Origin: an uncultured bacterium
GTDB taxonomy: Bacteria; Bacillota; Clostridia; Oscillospirales; Oscillospiraceae
DNA length: 61,621 nucleotides
Reading direction: 5' to 3'
NCBI GenBank assembly: GCA_947176765.1
Contig: CAMWRX010000007.1
Location: 1-61,621 of the forward strand
The notes below the pieces were generated by a model. The model made no database searches. It was not told where the DNA came from and was given only the letters and a program-made list of their open reading frames with translations. The position numbers were made by a program, and so were the translations under genes. The stretch's first letter is position 1; every line of letters starts with the position of its first letter. Shown piece after piece: positions 17,054 to 24,901 of the stretch.

Positions 17054-17089
17054 CACGCAATCGTTCCTCGTCATAAAGTATTACGTTTT

Positions 17090-17118
17090 ATTTTACTCCT
17101 AATCAATATATTTGTCAA
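17090..17118 (-). promoter_or_regulatory. rex promoter
   Basis: Minus strand TTGACA (plus 17113-17118) and TAAAAT (plus 17090-17095) separated by 17 bp. It sets the transcript start near 17083 and so favours the rex start codon at 17053. Confidence 0.7.
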
Positions 17119-17192
17119 TTTGATTGGCCTGGAATTCACAATTTTCCATCCGGCGCATAGGCTGTATCATATCAAACAAGGAGGAGTTGTCC

Positions 17193-17582
17193 ATGCCTCA
17201 AACCGGTTCCCTTATCGTGCGTACCTTCACCTCCCAAGCGCAGCTGCCTGTGTCGGGAGCTACAGTCATCATCTCCAGCCGCGCCGAGGACGGCCGCCGC
17301 AAGGTGTTCTCCATCCAGACCACCGACGAGAGCGGCAACACCAAGCCCTTTGATCTGGCCGCCCCCGACGTGGCCCTGGGTCTGAGTCCGGGGCAGGCCG
17401 CCCCCTTCTCCGACTACTCCCTGGTGGTGGAACACCCGGAGTACTTCCTGGCCACCTTCGAGCAGCTCCAGGTGTTCCCCGGAGTGGAGACGGTGCAGAA
17501 CGTCCCGCTGATTCCCCTCCCCCAGCCCGGCACCGGCGACGATTCCGCCGAGCCGGTCGTGGTCACCCCTCAGCCGCTGTGA
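17193..17582 (+). CDS. Small protein with a carboxypeptidase-regulatory-like beta-sandwich
   Basis: 129 residues without a signal peptide. The sequence (GSLIVRTFTSQAQLPVSGATV, then TTDESGNTKPFDL and YSLVVEHPEYF) has the pattern of CarboxypepD_reg/Cna-B-like folds: an N-terminal strand pair, 'PVSGATV', a 'DESG' turn and a closing 'Y.L.V.HPEY'. GGAGGAG lies 8 nt before the ATG. It is the first of three co-oriented genes, 31 bp before the SpoIID/peptidoglycan-binding fusion, so it may be a structural partner in a spore or wall complex. The role is inferred from the neighbours only. Confidence 0.7.
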   Translation: MPQTGSLIVRTFTSQAQLPVSGATVIISSRAEDGRRKVFSIQTTDESGNTKPFDLAAPDVALGLSPGQAAPFSDYSLVVEHPEYFLATFEQLQVFPGVETVQNVPLIPLPQPGTGDDSAEPVVVTPQPL

Positions 17583-17613
17583 CACGCTCCAACGCCAAGT
17601 CAAGGAGGTTCCT

Positions 17614-18798
17614 ATGCCGATCACCGTCACACCCTACATACCGCAGACCATCACCGTCCACACCGGCCCTGCCAATCAGTGGGCGGAAAACGTCACCGTG
17701 TCCTTTTCCGACTACATCAAGAACGTAGCCTCCAGCGAAATCTATCCCACCTGGCCGGAGGCCGCCCTCCGGGCCAACATCCTGGCCCAGATCTCCTTCG
17801 CCCTCAACCGGGTGTACACGGAGTATTACCCCAGCCGGGGCTACGACTTCGACATCACCGGCTCCACCATGAACGACCAGAAGTTCATCAAGGGCCGGAG
17901 CATTTTCGACAACGTGGCCAAGATCGTGGATGAGCTGTTCACCACCTATGTCCGGCGCAAGGGCTTTGTGGAGCCCCTGTCCACCCGGTTCTGTAACGGC
18001 ACCACCGTCACCTGCGACGGGCTCTCCCAGTGGGGCAGCGAGGCGCTGGCCCGCCAGGGCAAGAGCTACCTCGAAATCCTCCGCCATTACTACGGCGACA
18101 ACATCGAGTTGGTGTCCAACGCCCCCATCCGGGACATCGCCTACTCCTATCCCGGCTATCCCCTGCAAAACGGCTCCTCCGGCAACTATGTCACGGTGCT
18201 CCAGGTGATGCTCAACCGCATCTCCCGCAACTATCCCGCCATCCCCCGCATCAGCCCGGTGGACGGCGTATTCGGCGCCCAGACCGAGGAGTCTGTAAAG
18301 CGGTTCCAGCGCACCTTCAACCTGACCCCCGACGGGATCGTGGGCCAGGCCACCTGGTATAAGCTGGTGTTCCTCTACGTAGGGGTCACCAACCTGTCGG
18401 AGCTGGTCAGCGAGGGCCAGCCCTACACCCGGATTCAGGGCCCCGCCAGCGGCGTCACCCTCCGGGAGGGCAGCACCGGCATCGCCGTCTCCGCCCTGCA
18501 ATACTTCATCTCCATCATCGGCCAGTTCAACTCCGACGTGCCCGTGCTGGCCATCGACGGCATCTTCGGCCCCAAGACCACCGCCGCCGTCAACGCTATC
18601 CAGACCCGGCTGGGCCTGCCCGTCACCGGCGTCGTGGATCAGACCACCTGGCAGCGGATCTACGACGAATATCTGGGCATCGCCCGCACCGCCCTGGCCG
18701 GGGCAAATCTGCCCACCAGCTCCCAGCAAATCCAGCAATCGGTGCAGGCGGGCCAGTTCCCGGGCTACAATCTGACCTATGGAAGCTCGGACACCTGA
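17614..18798 (+). CDS. SpoIID-like domain fused to two peptidoglycan-binding domains
   Basis: 394 residues with no obvious signal peptide. Residues ~20-165 match the SpoIID/LytB core: SDYIKNVASSEIYPTWPEAA, then TRFCNGTTVTCDGLSQWGS and YLEILRHYYGDNIELV. SpoIID is a lytic transglycosylase of the engulfment machinery. Two PG_binding_1 domains follow (~186-252, GVFGAQTEESVKRFQRTFNL; ~284-350, GIFGPKTTAAVNAIQTRLGL). The C-terminal ~40 residues are Gln/Ser-rich. AAGGAGG precedes the ATG. With the flanking genes it forms a likely sporulation cell-wall operon. I cannot confirm the catalytic residue, and lack of a secretion signal suggests a mother-cell or spore-cortex role. Confidence 0.82.
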   Translation: MPITVTPYIPQTITVHTGPANQWAENVTVSFSDYIKNVASSEIYPTWPEAALRANILAQISFALNRVYTEYYPSRGYDFDITGSTMNDQKFIKGRSIFDNVAKIVDELFTTYVRRKGFVEPLSTRFCNGTTVTCDGLSQWGSEALARQGKSYLEILRHYYGDNIELVSNAPIRDIAYSYPGYPLQNGSSGNYVTVLQVMLNRISRNYPAIPRISPVDGVFGAQTEESVKRFQRTFNLTPDGIVGQATWYKLVFLYVGVTNLSELVSEGQPYTRIQGPASGVTLREGSTGIAVSALQYFISIIGQFNSDVPVLAIDGIFGPKTTAAVNAIQTRLGLPVTGVVDQTTWQRIYDEYLGIARTALAGANLPTSSQQIQQSVQAGQFPGYNLTYGSSDT

Positions 18799-18814
18799 AA
18801 GGAAGGGACATATT

Positions 18815-19357
18815 ATGAATGAAACCAGCACACCTGAACTGAACGAGACCCAGCACAGCGGCCAGCCTGTCCGCTCCCTTCAATATATGCTCGACCAGCT
18901 GGCCATCCACAATGACCGCCTGGTTCGGCTGGCGGTGGACGGCGTATTTGGCGAGCGCACCCTGGAGGCCGTCATGGTGTTCCAGCGGGAGTACCGCCTG
19001 CCCGTCAACGGCGTGGTGGATCTGGACACCTGGGACGCCATCCGTGCGGCCTATTTCCAGGCCGAGCTGCTCTACGGCGCTCCTCCTCCGCTGAATGTCC
19101 TGCCCAACGGCACCTACACCGCCGCCGAGGGCGTGGAGAGCGAGCCGATGCTCATTGTGCAGGCCATGTTTGTCTCCCTGAACAAAAAGATGACCAACTT
19201 CAGCCTCTGCCAGATGAACAGCTGCAATGACGGCGAAACCCACAAAAACCTTCGGGAGGTTCAGCGTCTGGCCGGGCTGCCCGTTACCGGCACTCTGGAT
19301 CGGGCCACCTGGTCCTATATGGTTCAGCTCTACCAGGCCCTGGTCACCCGGGGCTGA
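18815..19357 (+). CDS. Peptidoglycan-binding protein with two PG_binding_1-type units
   Basis: 180 residues. The first unit (about residues 8-72) is typical: SLQYMLDQLAIHN, LAVDGVFGERTLEAVMVFQR, LPVNGVVDLDTWDAIRAAY. The second (~110-178) is more divergent: IVQAMFVSLNKKM, HKNLREVQRLAGLPVTGTL. No catalytic domain or signal peptide is visible. I chose the ATG at 18815 because AAGGAAGGG lies 7 nt before it; the frame opens a few codons earlier, inside the previous gene's end. Only 16 bp separate it from the SpoIID fusion, so both are probably co-transcribed and bind the same peptidoglycan. Confidence 0.85.
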   Translation: MNETSTPELNETQHSGQPVRSLQYMLDQLAIHNDRLVRLAVDGVFGERTLEAVMVFQREYRLPVNGVVDLDTWDAIRAAYFQAELLYGAPPPLNVLPNGTYTAAEGVESEPMLIVQAMFVSLNKKMTNFSLCQMNSCNDGETHKNLREVQRLAGLPVTGTLDRATWSYMVQLYQALVTRG

Positions 19358-19390
19358 GCCCCCCCCGGGGCCGAGTGTCCAAATCCCCCC

Positions 19391-19419
19391 TTGCCATTTT
19401 CGCGGCAATTCGATATAAT
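19391..19419 (+). promoter_or_regulatory. Promoter of the DUF4364 gene
   Basis: TTGCCA at 19391-19396 and TATAAT at 19414-19419 with a 17-bp spacer, 39 bp before the start codon. Confidence 0.65.
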
Positions 19420-19457
19420 AGGAAAAACATTTGCCGGACACAAAGGAGGGCGCCGCC

Positions 19458-19991
19458 ATGGCCGGGTTCATCCACGACAAGCTGGACATCAAGCTGCTGG
19501 TGCTCTATATCCTGGATCGGGCCGCCGCCCCCATCGACTTCGCCACCCTCACCGACCTGGCCATGTGCGACAGCGGCGTGGATTACTTCCAGTTTGCCGA
19601 GGCTGTGGCGGAACTGACCGGCAGCGGCCACCTGAACCAGGACGGGGAGTTCTACGCCGCCACGGATAAGGGCCGCCGTGCCTGCTCCGCCGGGGAGAGC
19701 AGCCTCTCCCCCGTCATCCGCCAGCGGTGTGACCGGCGGCTGGAGCCGCTGAACCGGGCCCTCAAGCGCAAGGCCCAGGTGCGGGCCCAGGTGAAGGAGC
19801 AGCCCCAGGGCTTTGACGTATGCCTGTCCATGGACGACGACAAGGGCAGCCTTTTCTCCCTCACTCTGCTGGCCCCCACCCAGGAGGACGCCCAGCACAT
19901 CGCGGACGGCTTCCTGGAGCATCCGGATCGGGTGTATAACGCCCTGCTGGGGGTGCTGCTTATCAATGACGATGGGGGTGAACACCCTTGA
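19458..19991 (+). CDS. DUF4364 family protein (winged-helix-like)
   Basis: 177 residues. The N-terminal pattern KLDIKLLVLYILDRAAAPID..TLTDLAMCDSGVDYFQF matches DUF4364, a clostridial family thought to carry a winged-helix fold; the later YAATDKGRRAC is the usual 'wing' segment. GGAGGG lies 7 nt before the ATG at 19458. It has its own promoter and overlaps the downstream membrane protein gene by four bases (TTGA), so the two are translationally coupled. A DNA-binding regulatory role is plausible; no target is known. Confidence 0.85.
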   Translation: MAGFIHDKLDIKLLVLYILDRAAAPIDFATLTDLAMCDSGVDYFQFAEAVAELTGSGHLNQDGEFYAATDKGRRACSAGESSLSPVIRQRCDRRLEPLNRALKRKAQVRAQVKEQPQGFDVCLSMDDDKGSLFSLTLLAPTQEDAQHIADGFLEHPDRVYNALLGVLLINDDGGEHP

Positions 19992-20809
19992 CCATCATGG
20001 GGTTTCCCCTTTCCCAGCTATTTCTCTATTTTGTCCTGTACTCCTTCCTGGGCTGGGTCATGGAGACGTGCTACTGCTCCATCGTGGAGCGCCGCCTGGT
20101 AGCCCGGGGCTTTCTCTACGGCCCTATCTGCCCCATCTACGGCGGCGGAGTGACATTGATGATCCTGTTTTTCACCCCGCTGAAGGGAAATCTGGTGCTG
20201 TTCTATGTGGTGGCCGTGGTGGTGATGACCTCATGGGAGTACTTCGTGGGCTGGTTTTTGGAGATCACCACCCATGTGAAATATTGGGACTACTCCCAGT
20301 ATCGCTTTAACCTAAAGGGCCGGGTATGCCTGTGGGTGGCCCTGACCTGGGGCGTTTTATCCTACATCGTCATCTTCCTCATCCACCCGCCCATCCAGGC
20401 CCGGGCAGCCGCCTTGCCCATGTGGCTGGAGTTCATGCTGTGCGGCGCGTTTTTGGCGCTGCTGTCAGTGGACGCCACACTCACCATCCGAAACCTTGTG
20501 TTGGTCGCCCTGCACGTGGAAAGCGTCACCCAGCTGGCGCAGGAGCTCCAGCTCCAGGCGGCACTGGGCAAGGCCGAGCTCAGCGACAAGCTGGAGAGCG
20601 GCGCCGCCGCCCTGCGGGAACGCTACAGCGATCAGGTGGCCCAGCTGGAAAAGGTCAGCCGCCGCTTCCGCAATGCCTACAGCACCATGAAGGCCAGCCG
20701 CAAGTACTTGGTGAGCCATGAGGACGTCTTGGCCGCCGCCGAGCGGGCCAAAGAGGAGCTGCTGCGCCGGAAAGACGCGCTGAAATCCTTCCGCACCCCC
20801 AAAAATTGA
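19988..20809 (+). CDS. Putative ABC-transporter permease of the CmpB family (PF06541)
   Basis: 273 residues. Several transmembrane helices occupy residues ~8-180 (LFLYFVLYSFLGWVMETCYC; GVTLMILFFTPLKGNLVLFY; VALTWGVLSYIVIFLI), with the family signature GFLYGPICPIYGGG. The last ~90 residues form a charged cytoplasmic coiled coil (LQAALGKAELSDKLESGAAA and onward). Despite the family name no partner ATPase is nearby, and the function of the family is not established. It starts with TTG inside the stop codon of the DUF4364 gene; GGGGGTG lies about 10 nt upstream. An ATG at 19997 is an alternative but too far from that site. Confidence 0.85.
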   Translation: MTIMGFPLSQLFLYFVLYSFLGWVMETCYCSIVERRLVARGFLYGPICPIYGGGVTLMILFFTPLKGNLVLFYVVAVVVMTSWEYFVGWFLEITTHVKYWDYSQYRFNLKGRVCLWVALTWGVLSYIVIFLIHPPIQARAAALPMWLEFMLCGAFLALLSVDATLTIRNLVLVALHVESVTQLAQELQLQAALGKAELSDKLESGAAALRERYSDQVAQLEKVSRRFRNAYSTMKASRKYLVSHEDVLAAAERAKEELLRRKDALKSFRTPKN

Positions 20810-20820
20810 CCGAACAAAGA

Positions 20821-20854
20821 ACGCCCCGCCGGATCATCCGGCGGGGCGTTTTTT
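20821..20854. terminator. Bidirectional terminator
   Basis: A perfect 13-bp stem (ACGCCCCGCCGGA / TCCGGCGGGGCGT) with a 3-nt loop, followed by TTTTT on the plus strand and by TCTTTG on the minus strand. It separates convergent genes. Confidence 0.88.
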
Positions 20855-20869
20855 CCATCCATATTGCGG

Positions 20870-21892
20870 TCAGCGTTGACCTTTGTCGTAAGGTACACCC
20901 TCCGCTTTGGGGGCGCGGGACTTCTTGGAAGTGAAGGCCAGCACCACCAGGGTGATGATGTAGGGCAGCATCCGGTACAGATGACCGCTGATGCCCAGTT
21001 CCTTGAGCATAAAGACGCCGTCGCCGTTGATGTCGATGGAGGCGTAGGAGGCGGCGATACACTTGAACAGACCGAACAGCGCCGCCGCTCCGGCAATATT
21101 CAGCGGCTTCCAGTTGCCGAAAATCATGACGGCCAGGGCCAGGAATCCGAAGCCGGCCACGTCGCCGGTGGAGGCACAGTTGGCGGTGGTCAGGGCGTAG
21201 ACGAAGCCGCCCATGCCCGCCAGGGCGCCGGAGATGGTGGTGCCGGCGTAGCGCATCTTGTAGACGTTGATGCCCAGGGAGTCGGCGGCCTGGGGATTCT
21301 CGCCGCAGGAGCGCAGCCGCAGGCCAAACCTGGTCTTATACAGCAGGATGGACAACACCACAAACAGGATGATGCACACATAGGTGGCCAGATAGATCTT
21401 GTGGATGAAGGTCTCGCCCAAAAATCCCAGGTCTGTGCTCGAATCAATGCCAAAGGTGCTCTTTTTGATCATAAACCAGCTGGCCGCGTCTCCCTCGGAC
21501 ATACCCAGCGTGTTCTGGTTGGCGATGATGCGGATGAGGAAGAGCACCAGGGCCGGGGCCATCAGATTCAGCGCCGTGCCGCCGATGGTCTGGTCTGCCC
21601 GCAGGTTCACCGACGCGAAGGACAGCAGCAGGGAGAACAGAGCGCCCAGCCCCGCCGCCACCAGCATGGCCAGAAGCTCCAGGGCCTGCATAGCCAGCCA
21701 GTTTCTCGAGCCGCTGAACAGGCCCGTGCCCTGCATAAGCCGCACAAAGAGGACACCCACGAACGCGCCGAAAATCATAATGCCCTCCAGCGCCAGGTTG
21801 ATGATACCGCTGCGCTCGGCGAACACGCCCGCCAGCGCCACGATCATCAGGGGGACAGCGTAGAGCAGGGTCTGTTGAATCAAGAATGTCAT
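20870..21892 (-). CDS. Nucleoside-type ABC transporter permease (second permease)
   Basis: 340 residues with about eight to nine hydrophobic segments, of the BPD_transp_2 family. The family signature region is GIINLALEGIMIFGAFVGVL, near the N-terminus, as in the guanosine transporter permease NupQ and the Borrelia/Bacillus BMP-linked systems. Its ATG overlaps the stop of the first permease by four bases. With the neighbouring permease, ATPase and BMP lipoprotein it forms an uptake system for nucleosides. The exact substrate is not shown. Confidence 0.9.
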   Translation of the reverse strand: MTFLIQQTLLYAVPLMIVALAGVFAERSGIINLALEGIMIFGAFVGVLFVRLMQGTGLFSGSRNWLAMQALELLAMLVAAGLGALFSLLLSFASVNLRADQTIGGTALNLMAPALVLFLIRIIANQNTLGMSEGDAASWFMIKKSTFGIDSSTDLGFLGETFIHKIYLATYVCIILFVVLSILLYKTRFGLRLRSCGENPQAADSLGINVYKMRYAGTTISGALAGMGGFVYALTTANCASTGDVAGFGFLALAVMIFGNWKPLNIAGAAALFGLFKCIAASYASIDINGDGVFMLKELGISGHLYRMLPYIITLVVLAFTSKKSRAPKAEGVPYDKGQR

Positions 21893-23193
21893 GCCTGCTC
21901 CCCTCCTTTCTCCGTGGAGACCGCATCCGACCCGTCCGGCTCAGACGGGCTGTCCGGGGAGGGCGCTCCCGGGGCCGCGTCCAACCCCTTGTCCTTCTTG
22001 CGGGAGTTCAGCATCATTTTGATCACCAGCGAAAAAGCGCTGAGGTAGACGATGACCGAGATGATCACGTCGGTGATGTACTCGTTGTAGGCGGTCAGGT
22101 TGGTCAGCTGCAGGCCCACGATGTTCAGCATGGACATAAAGCAGCCGGTGAATACCACGCCGATGGGGCTGTTGGCCGCCAGCAGGGCCACCGGGATGCC
22201 ATTGAAGCCCTCGGCGGGAAGGGACTGGTAGGTAGACCAGAAGAACTCCGTATTCCCTGCCAGACAGTACAGCGCCGCGCCCGCTCCGGACAGAGCGCCG
22301 GCGATGGCCATGGACAGCACGATGTTCCGCTTGTCGTTGATGCCGGCGTACCGGGCGGCGTGCCGGTTGGAGCCGCAGGCCTTAAGCTGATAGCCCAGGG
22401 TGGTCTTGCTCATCAGGATATAGATGCCGATGGCGATCAGGATGGCAATGAGGATGCCGCCGTTGACCTGGGAGCCTGGGAAGAGCTTGTCCAGACCCAG
22501 TTTGGCGGTCTGTACGCCGTTGCCGTCCACATAGGTCCACGCCCCGTCCACCTGGGTCAGGCCGTAGGAGGTCTTGTAGATGTAGCCGCTCTTGGTGTTC
22601 TCCACCGTGTTGCAGAATTTGCTGCCGTCAAAGAACCAGGTCACCAGATTGGCGGCCATCCAGTTGGTCATAATGCAGGCCAGCACCTCATTGATGTTGA
22701 GGAACGACTTTACCAGACCGGGGATGCAGCCCCACAGCGCGCCCGCCAGAATACCGCTCAGGAAGGCCAGCAGCCAGATGACGGGGCCGGGCAGCGCGGA
22801 GGACGGGATACCCAGCGCGATGGCCAGAGTGGTCATGGTGCCCATCAGGTACTGGCCGGGGGCGCCAATGTTGAACAGGCCCGTTTTGAAGGCGACGGAC
22901 ACGGACAGGCCGGTGAGGATCAGCGGAGTGGCCCGGAAAAGCATATTGCCCACGCTCCGGGGATTGAAGCCCCATGTCAGCACGCCCACCTGGTCCCGGC
23001 CGGTGCTGAACAGGCCCAGGAAAATCAGGCGGATCCCTTCCCAGGCGCTGGCCAGGCCCAGGTTGCTGCTGAACAGGCCCACCACAAGGACGAGGACGCT
23101 GCCCACCGCGAGACCGATAACAATGGAAATCAGGGAGGCCAGGACCGTCCTGGTTCCTTCCTTTTGCAGCAAGCTGCCGCCTTGCTTGTTCAT
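21889..23193 (-). CDS. Nucleoside-type ABC transporter permease (first permease)
   Basis: 434 residues, longer than its partner, as usual for NupP-like proteins. The BPD_transp_2 signature region is KTGLFNIGAPGQYLMGTM. Eight or so membrane segments are separated by an extracellular insert of about 80 residues (FDGSKFCNTVENTKSGYIY and following). The C-terminal ~45 residues are polar. It overlaps the upstream ATPase gene and the downstream permease gene by four bases each, so the three are tightly coupled. Confidence 0.9.
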   Translation of the reverse strand: MNKQGGSLLQKEGTRTVLASLISIVIGLAVGSVLVLVVGLFSSNLGLASAWEGIRLIFLGLFSTGRDQVGVLTWGFNPRSVGNMLFRATPLILTGLSVSVAFKTGLFNIGAPGQYLMGTMTTLAIALGIPSSALPGPVIWLLAFLSGILAGALWGCIPGLVKSFLNINEVLACIMTNWMAANLVTWFFDGSKFCNTVENTKSGYIYKTSYGLTQVDGAWTYVDGNGVQTAKLGLDKLFPGSQVNGGILIAILIAIGIYILMSKTTLGYQLKACGSNRHAARYAGINDKRNIVLSMAIAGALSGAGAALYCLAGNTEFFWSTYQSLPAEGFNGIPVALLAANSPIGVVFTGCFMSMLNIVGLQLTNLTAYNEYITDVIISVIVYLSAFSLVIKMMLNSRKKDKGLDAAPGAPSPDSPSEPDGSDAVSTEKGGEQA

Positions 23194-24749
23194 GCGCCCT
23201 CGCCCTCCTTTTTGGTCATATCCATCCGCTTCGCGCCGGCCATGTAGAGGCCCAGCTCCTGCACGGTGGTCTGCTTCGGATCCAGCTCGCCCACGATCTC
23301 ACCCTCATACATCACCAGGATACGGTCGGACAGGCTCATCACCTCGTCCAGCTCCAGGCTGATCAGCAGCACCGCGCGGCCCTTGTCCCGCTCCGCCACC
23401 AACTGGCTGTGGATGTACTCGATAGCGCCCACATCCAGGCCGCGGGTGGGCTGGACGGCCACAATGAGGGGCTTTTCCCGATCCACCTCACGGGCAATGA
23501 TGGCCTTCTGCTGGTTGCCGCCGGACATGGACCGGGCCACCGTAATGGGGCCCTGACCGGAGCGCACGTCATACTGCTCAATGAGCTGCTCGGCGTACTC
23601 CCGCACAGCGCCCTGATTGATAAAGCCCGCCGTCTGGAACCGCTTCTCGTTGAAGCGCTGAAGCACCATGTTCTGCTCCAGTGTGAAGTCCAGCACCAGG
23701 CCGTGCTTGTGCCGGTCCTCGGGAATGTGGCTCATATTCCCGCCGCGCTGGCGGATGGAGGCGTGGGAGATGTCCTCCCCGCACAGGGTGACGGTGCCGC
23801 CGGAGCTCTTCTCCAGTCCCGTCAAGCCGTAGACCAGTTCGGTCTGTCCGTTGCCGTCGATGCCGGCGATGCACAGGATCTCCCCCGCCCTGGCCTGGAA
23901 GGTGACCTCGTTCACCGCGTTGCGCTTGTGCCCCCTGGCGGGGACACAGAAGCCCTTCACATCCAGCACTGGCTCCCCCGGGCTGGCCGGCTTCTTGGTC
24001 ACCTCAAGCTGAACCGGGCGTCCCACCATCATATTGGAAAGGGACTGCTTGTCCGTGTCCTTGGCGTCCACGGTGCCGATGTACTTGCCCTTGCGCAGCA
24101 CCGTGACCCGGTCGGACACCGCCATGATCTCGTTGAGCTTGTGGGAGATGAACAGGATGGACTTGCCCTCCTTGGCGAACTCCTTCATGGTGGCCATCAG
24201 CTCGTCGATCTCCTGGGGGGTGAGCACGGCGGTGGGCTCGTCAAAGATGAGGATCTCGTTGTCCCGGTAGAGCATCTTGAGGATCTCCACCCGCTGCTGC
24301 ATTCCCACGGTGATATCCTCCACCTTGGCGTCCAGATCCACCTTCAATCCGTAGCGCTCGGAGAGGGCCTCCACCTTGGCCCGGGCCTCCTTTTTCTGGA
24401 GGAAGCCCATTTTAGTGGTCTCCGCGCCCAGAATGATGTTGTCCAGCACGGTGAACACCTCAATGAGCTTGAAGTGCTGGTGCACCATGCCGATGCCCAG
24501 AGCCGTAGCGTCGTTGGGGTTGTTGATCTTGACCTCCTGGCCATTCTTTTTGATGACGCCCTTCTCCGGCTGGTAAAGGCCGAACAGGACGCTCATCAGC
24601 GTGGACTTACCCGCTCCGTTCTCCCCCAGAAGGGCATGGATCTCCCCCCGGCGGAGCTGGAGGGTGATATCATCGTTGGCGATGATACCGGGAAATTCCT
24701 TGGTAATGTGGAGCATCTCAATGATGTTCTCAGATTCCATCGTCCTCAT
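23190..24749 (-). CDS. ABC transporter ATP-binding protein with two ATPase domains (nucleoside/sugar type)
   Basis: 519 residues, a double ATPase as in RbsA and NupO. The first half has Walker A GENGAGKSTLMS, signature TVGMQQRVEIL and Walker B ILIFDEPTAVLT. The second half is degenerate, as is usual in this subfamily: GIDGNGQTELVYGL replaces a proper Walker A, while SMSGGNQQKAIIAR keeps a signature. Ribosome site AGAGG lies 7 nt before the ATG. It has its own promoter behind the terminator of the BMP lipoprotein gene, which allows different amounts of binding protein and membrane complex. Confidence 0.93.
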   Translation of the reverse strand: MRTMESENIIEMLHITKEFPGIIANDDITLQLRRGEIHALLGENGAGKSTLMSVLFGLYQPEKGVIKKNGQEVKINNPNDATALGIGMVHQHFKLIEVFTVLDNIILGAETTKMGFLQKKEARAKVEALSERYGLKVDLDAKVEDITVGMQQRVEILKMLYRDNEILIFDEPTAVLTPQEIDELMATMKEFAKEGKSILFISHKLNEIMAVSDRVTVLRKGKYIGTVDAKDTDKQSLSNMMVGRPVQLEVTKKPASPGEPVLDVKGFCVPARGHKRNAVNEVTFQARAGEILCIAGIDGNGQTELVYGLTGLEKSSGGTVTLCGEDISHASIRQRGGNMSHIPEDRHKHGLVLDFTLEQNMVLQRFNEKRFQTAGFINQGAVREYAEQLIEQYDVRSGQGPITVARSMSGGNQQKAIIAREVDREKPLIVAVQPTRGLDVGAIEYIHSQLVAERDKGRAVLLISLELDEVMSLSDRILVMYEGEIVGELDPKQTTVQELGLYMAGAKRMDMTKKEGEGA

Positions 24750-24803
24750 CCCGCTTCCTCTCTAAAATGTCGGCACCGGGCCCCACAGGGCCCTATTGCT
24801 TCA

Positions 24804-24832
24804 ATTATACCTTACAGCCGACAAAAAAACAA
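24804..24832 (-). promoter_or_regulatory. Promoter of the nucleoside ABC ATPase-permease genes
   Basis: Minus strand TTGTTT (plus 24827-24832) and TATAAT (plus 24804-24809), 17 bp apart. The leader contains a short GGGCCC/GGGCCC hairpin around 24777-24793. Confidence 0.6.
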
Positions 24833-24854
24833 GCATTTTCCGCAGGAATCAAAA

Positions 24855-24883
24855 ACGGGCGGGACGCTGTGCGTCCCGCCCGT
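24855..24883 (-). terminator. Terminator of the BMP lipoprotein gene
   Basis: Minus strand ACGGGCGGGACGC-ACA-GCGTCCCGCCCGT, a perfect 13-bp stem with TTTTT following. It lies between the lipoprotein gene and the ATPase promoter; partial read-through would give excess binding protein. Confidence 0.88.
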
Positions 24884-24901
24884 CAAGAGCGTCTGATGCA
24901 A

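Noticed and set aside
17131-17141. Possible Rex operator at the rex promoter (TTGTGAATTCC on the minus strand)
   Set aside because: Only one half of TTGTGAANNNNTTCACAA is present; without the second half I do not call a site.
17140-17180. Possible sporulation sigma-factor promoter upstream of the 17193 gene (CATAGGCTG)
   Set aside because: It is one base off a sigma-K -10 and lacks a convincing -35; too weak to list.
19344-19376. GC-rich dyad after the second peptidoglycan-binding gene
   Set aside because: The C/G runs can pair in several registers and no T-tract follows; not distinguishable from composition.
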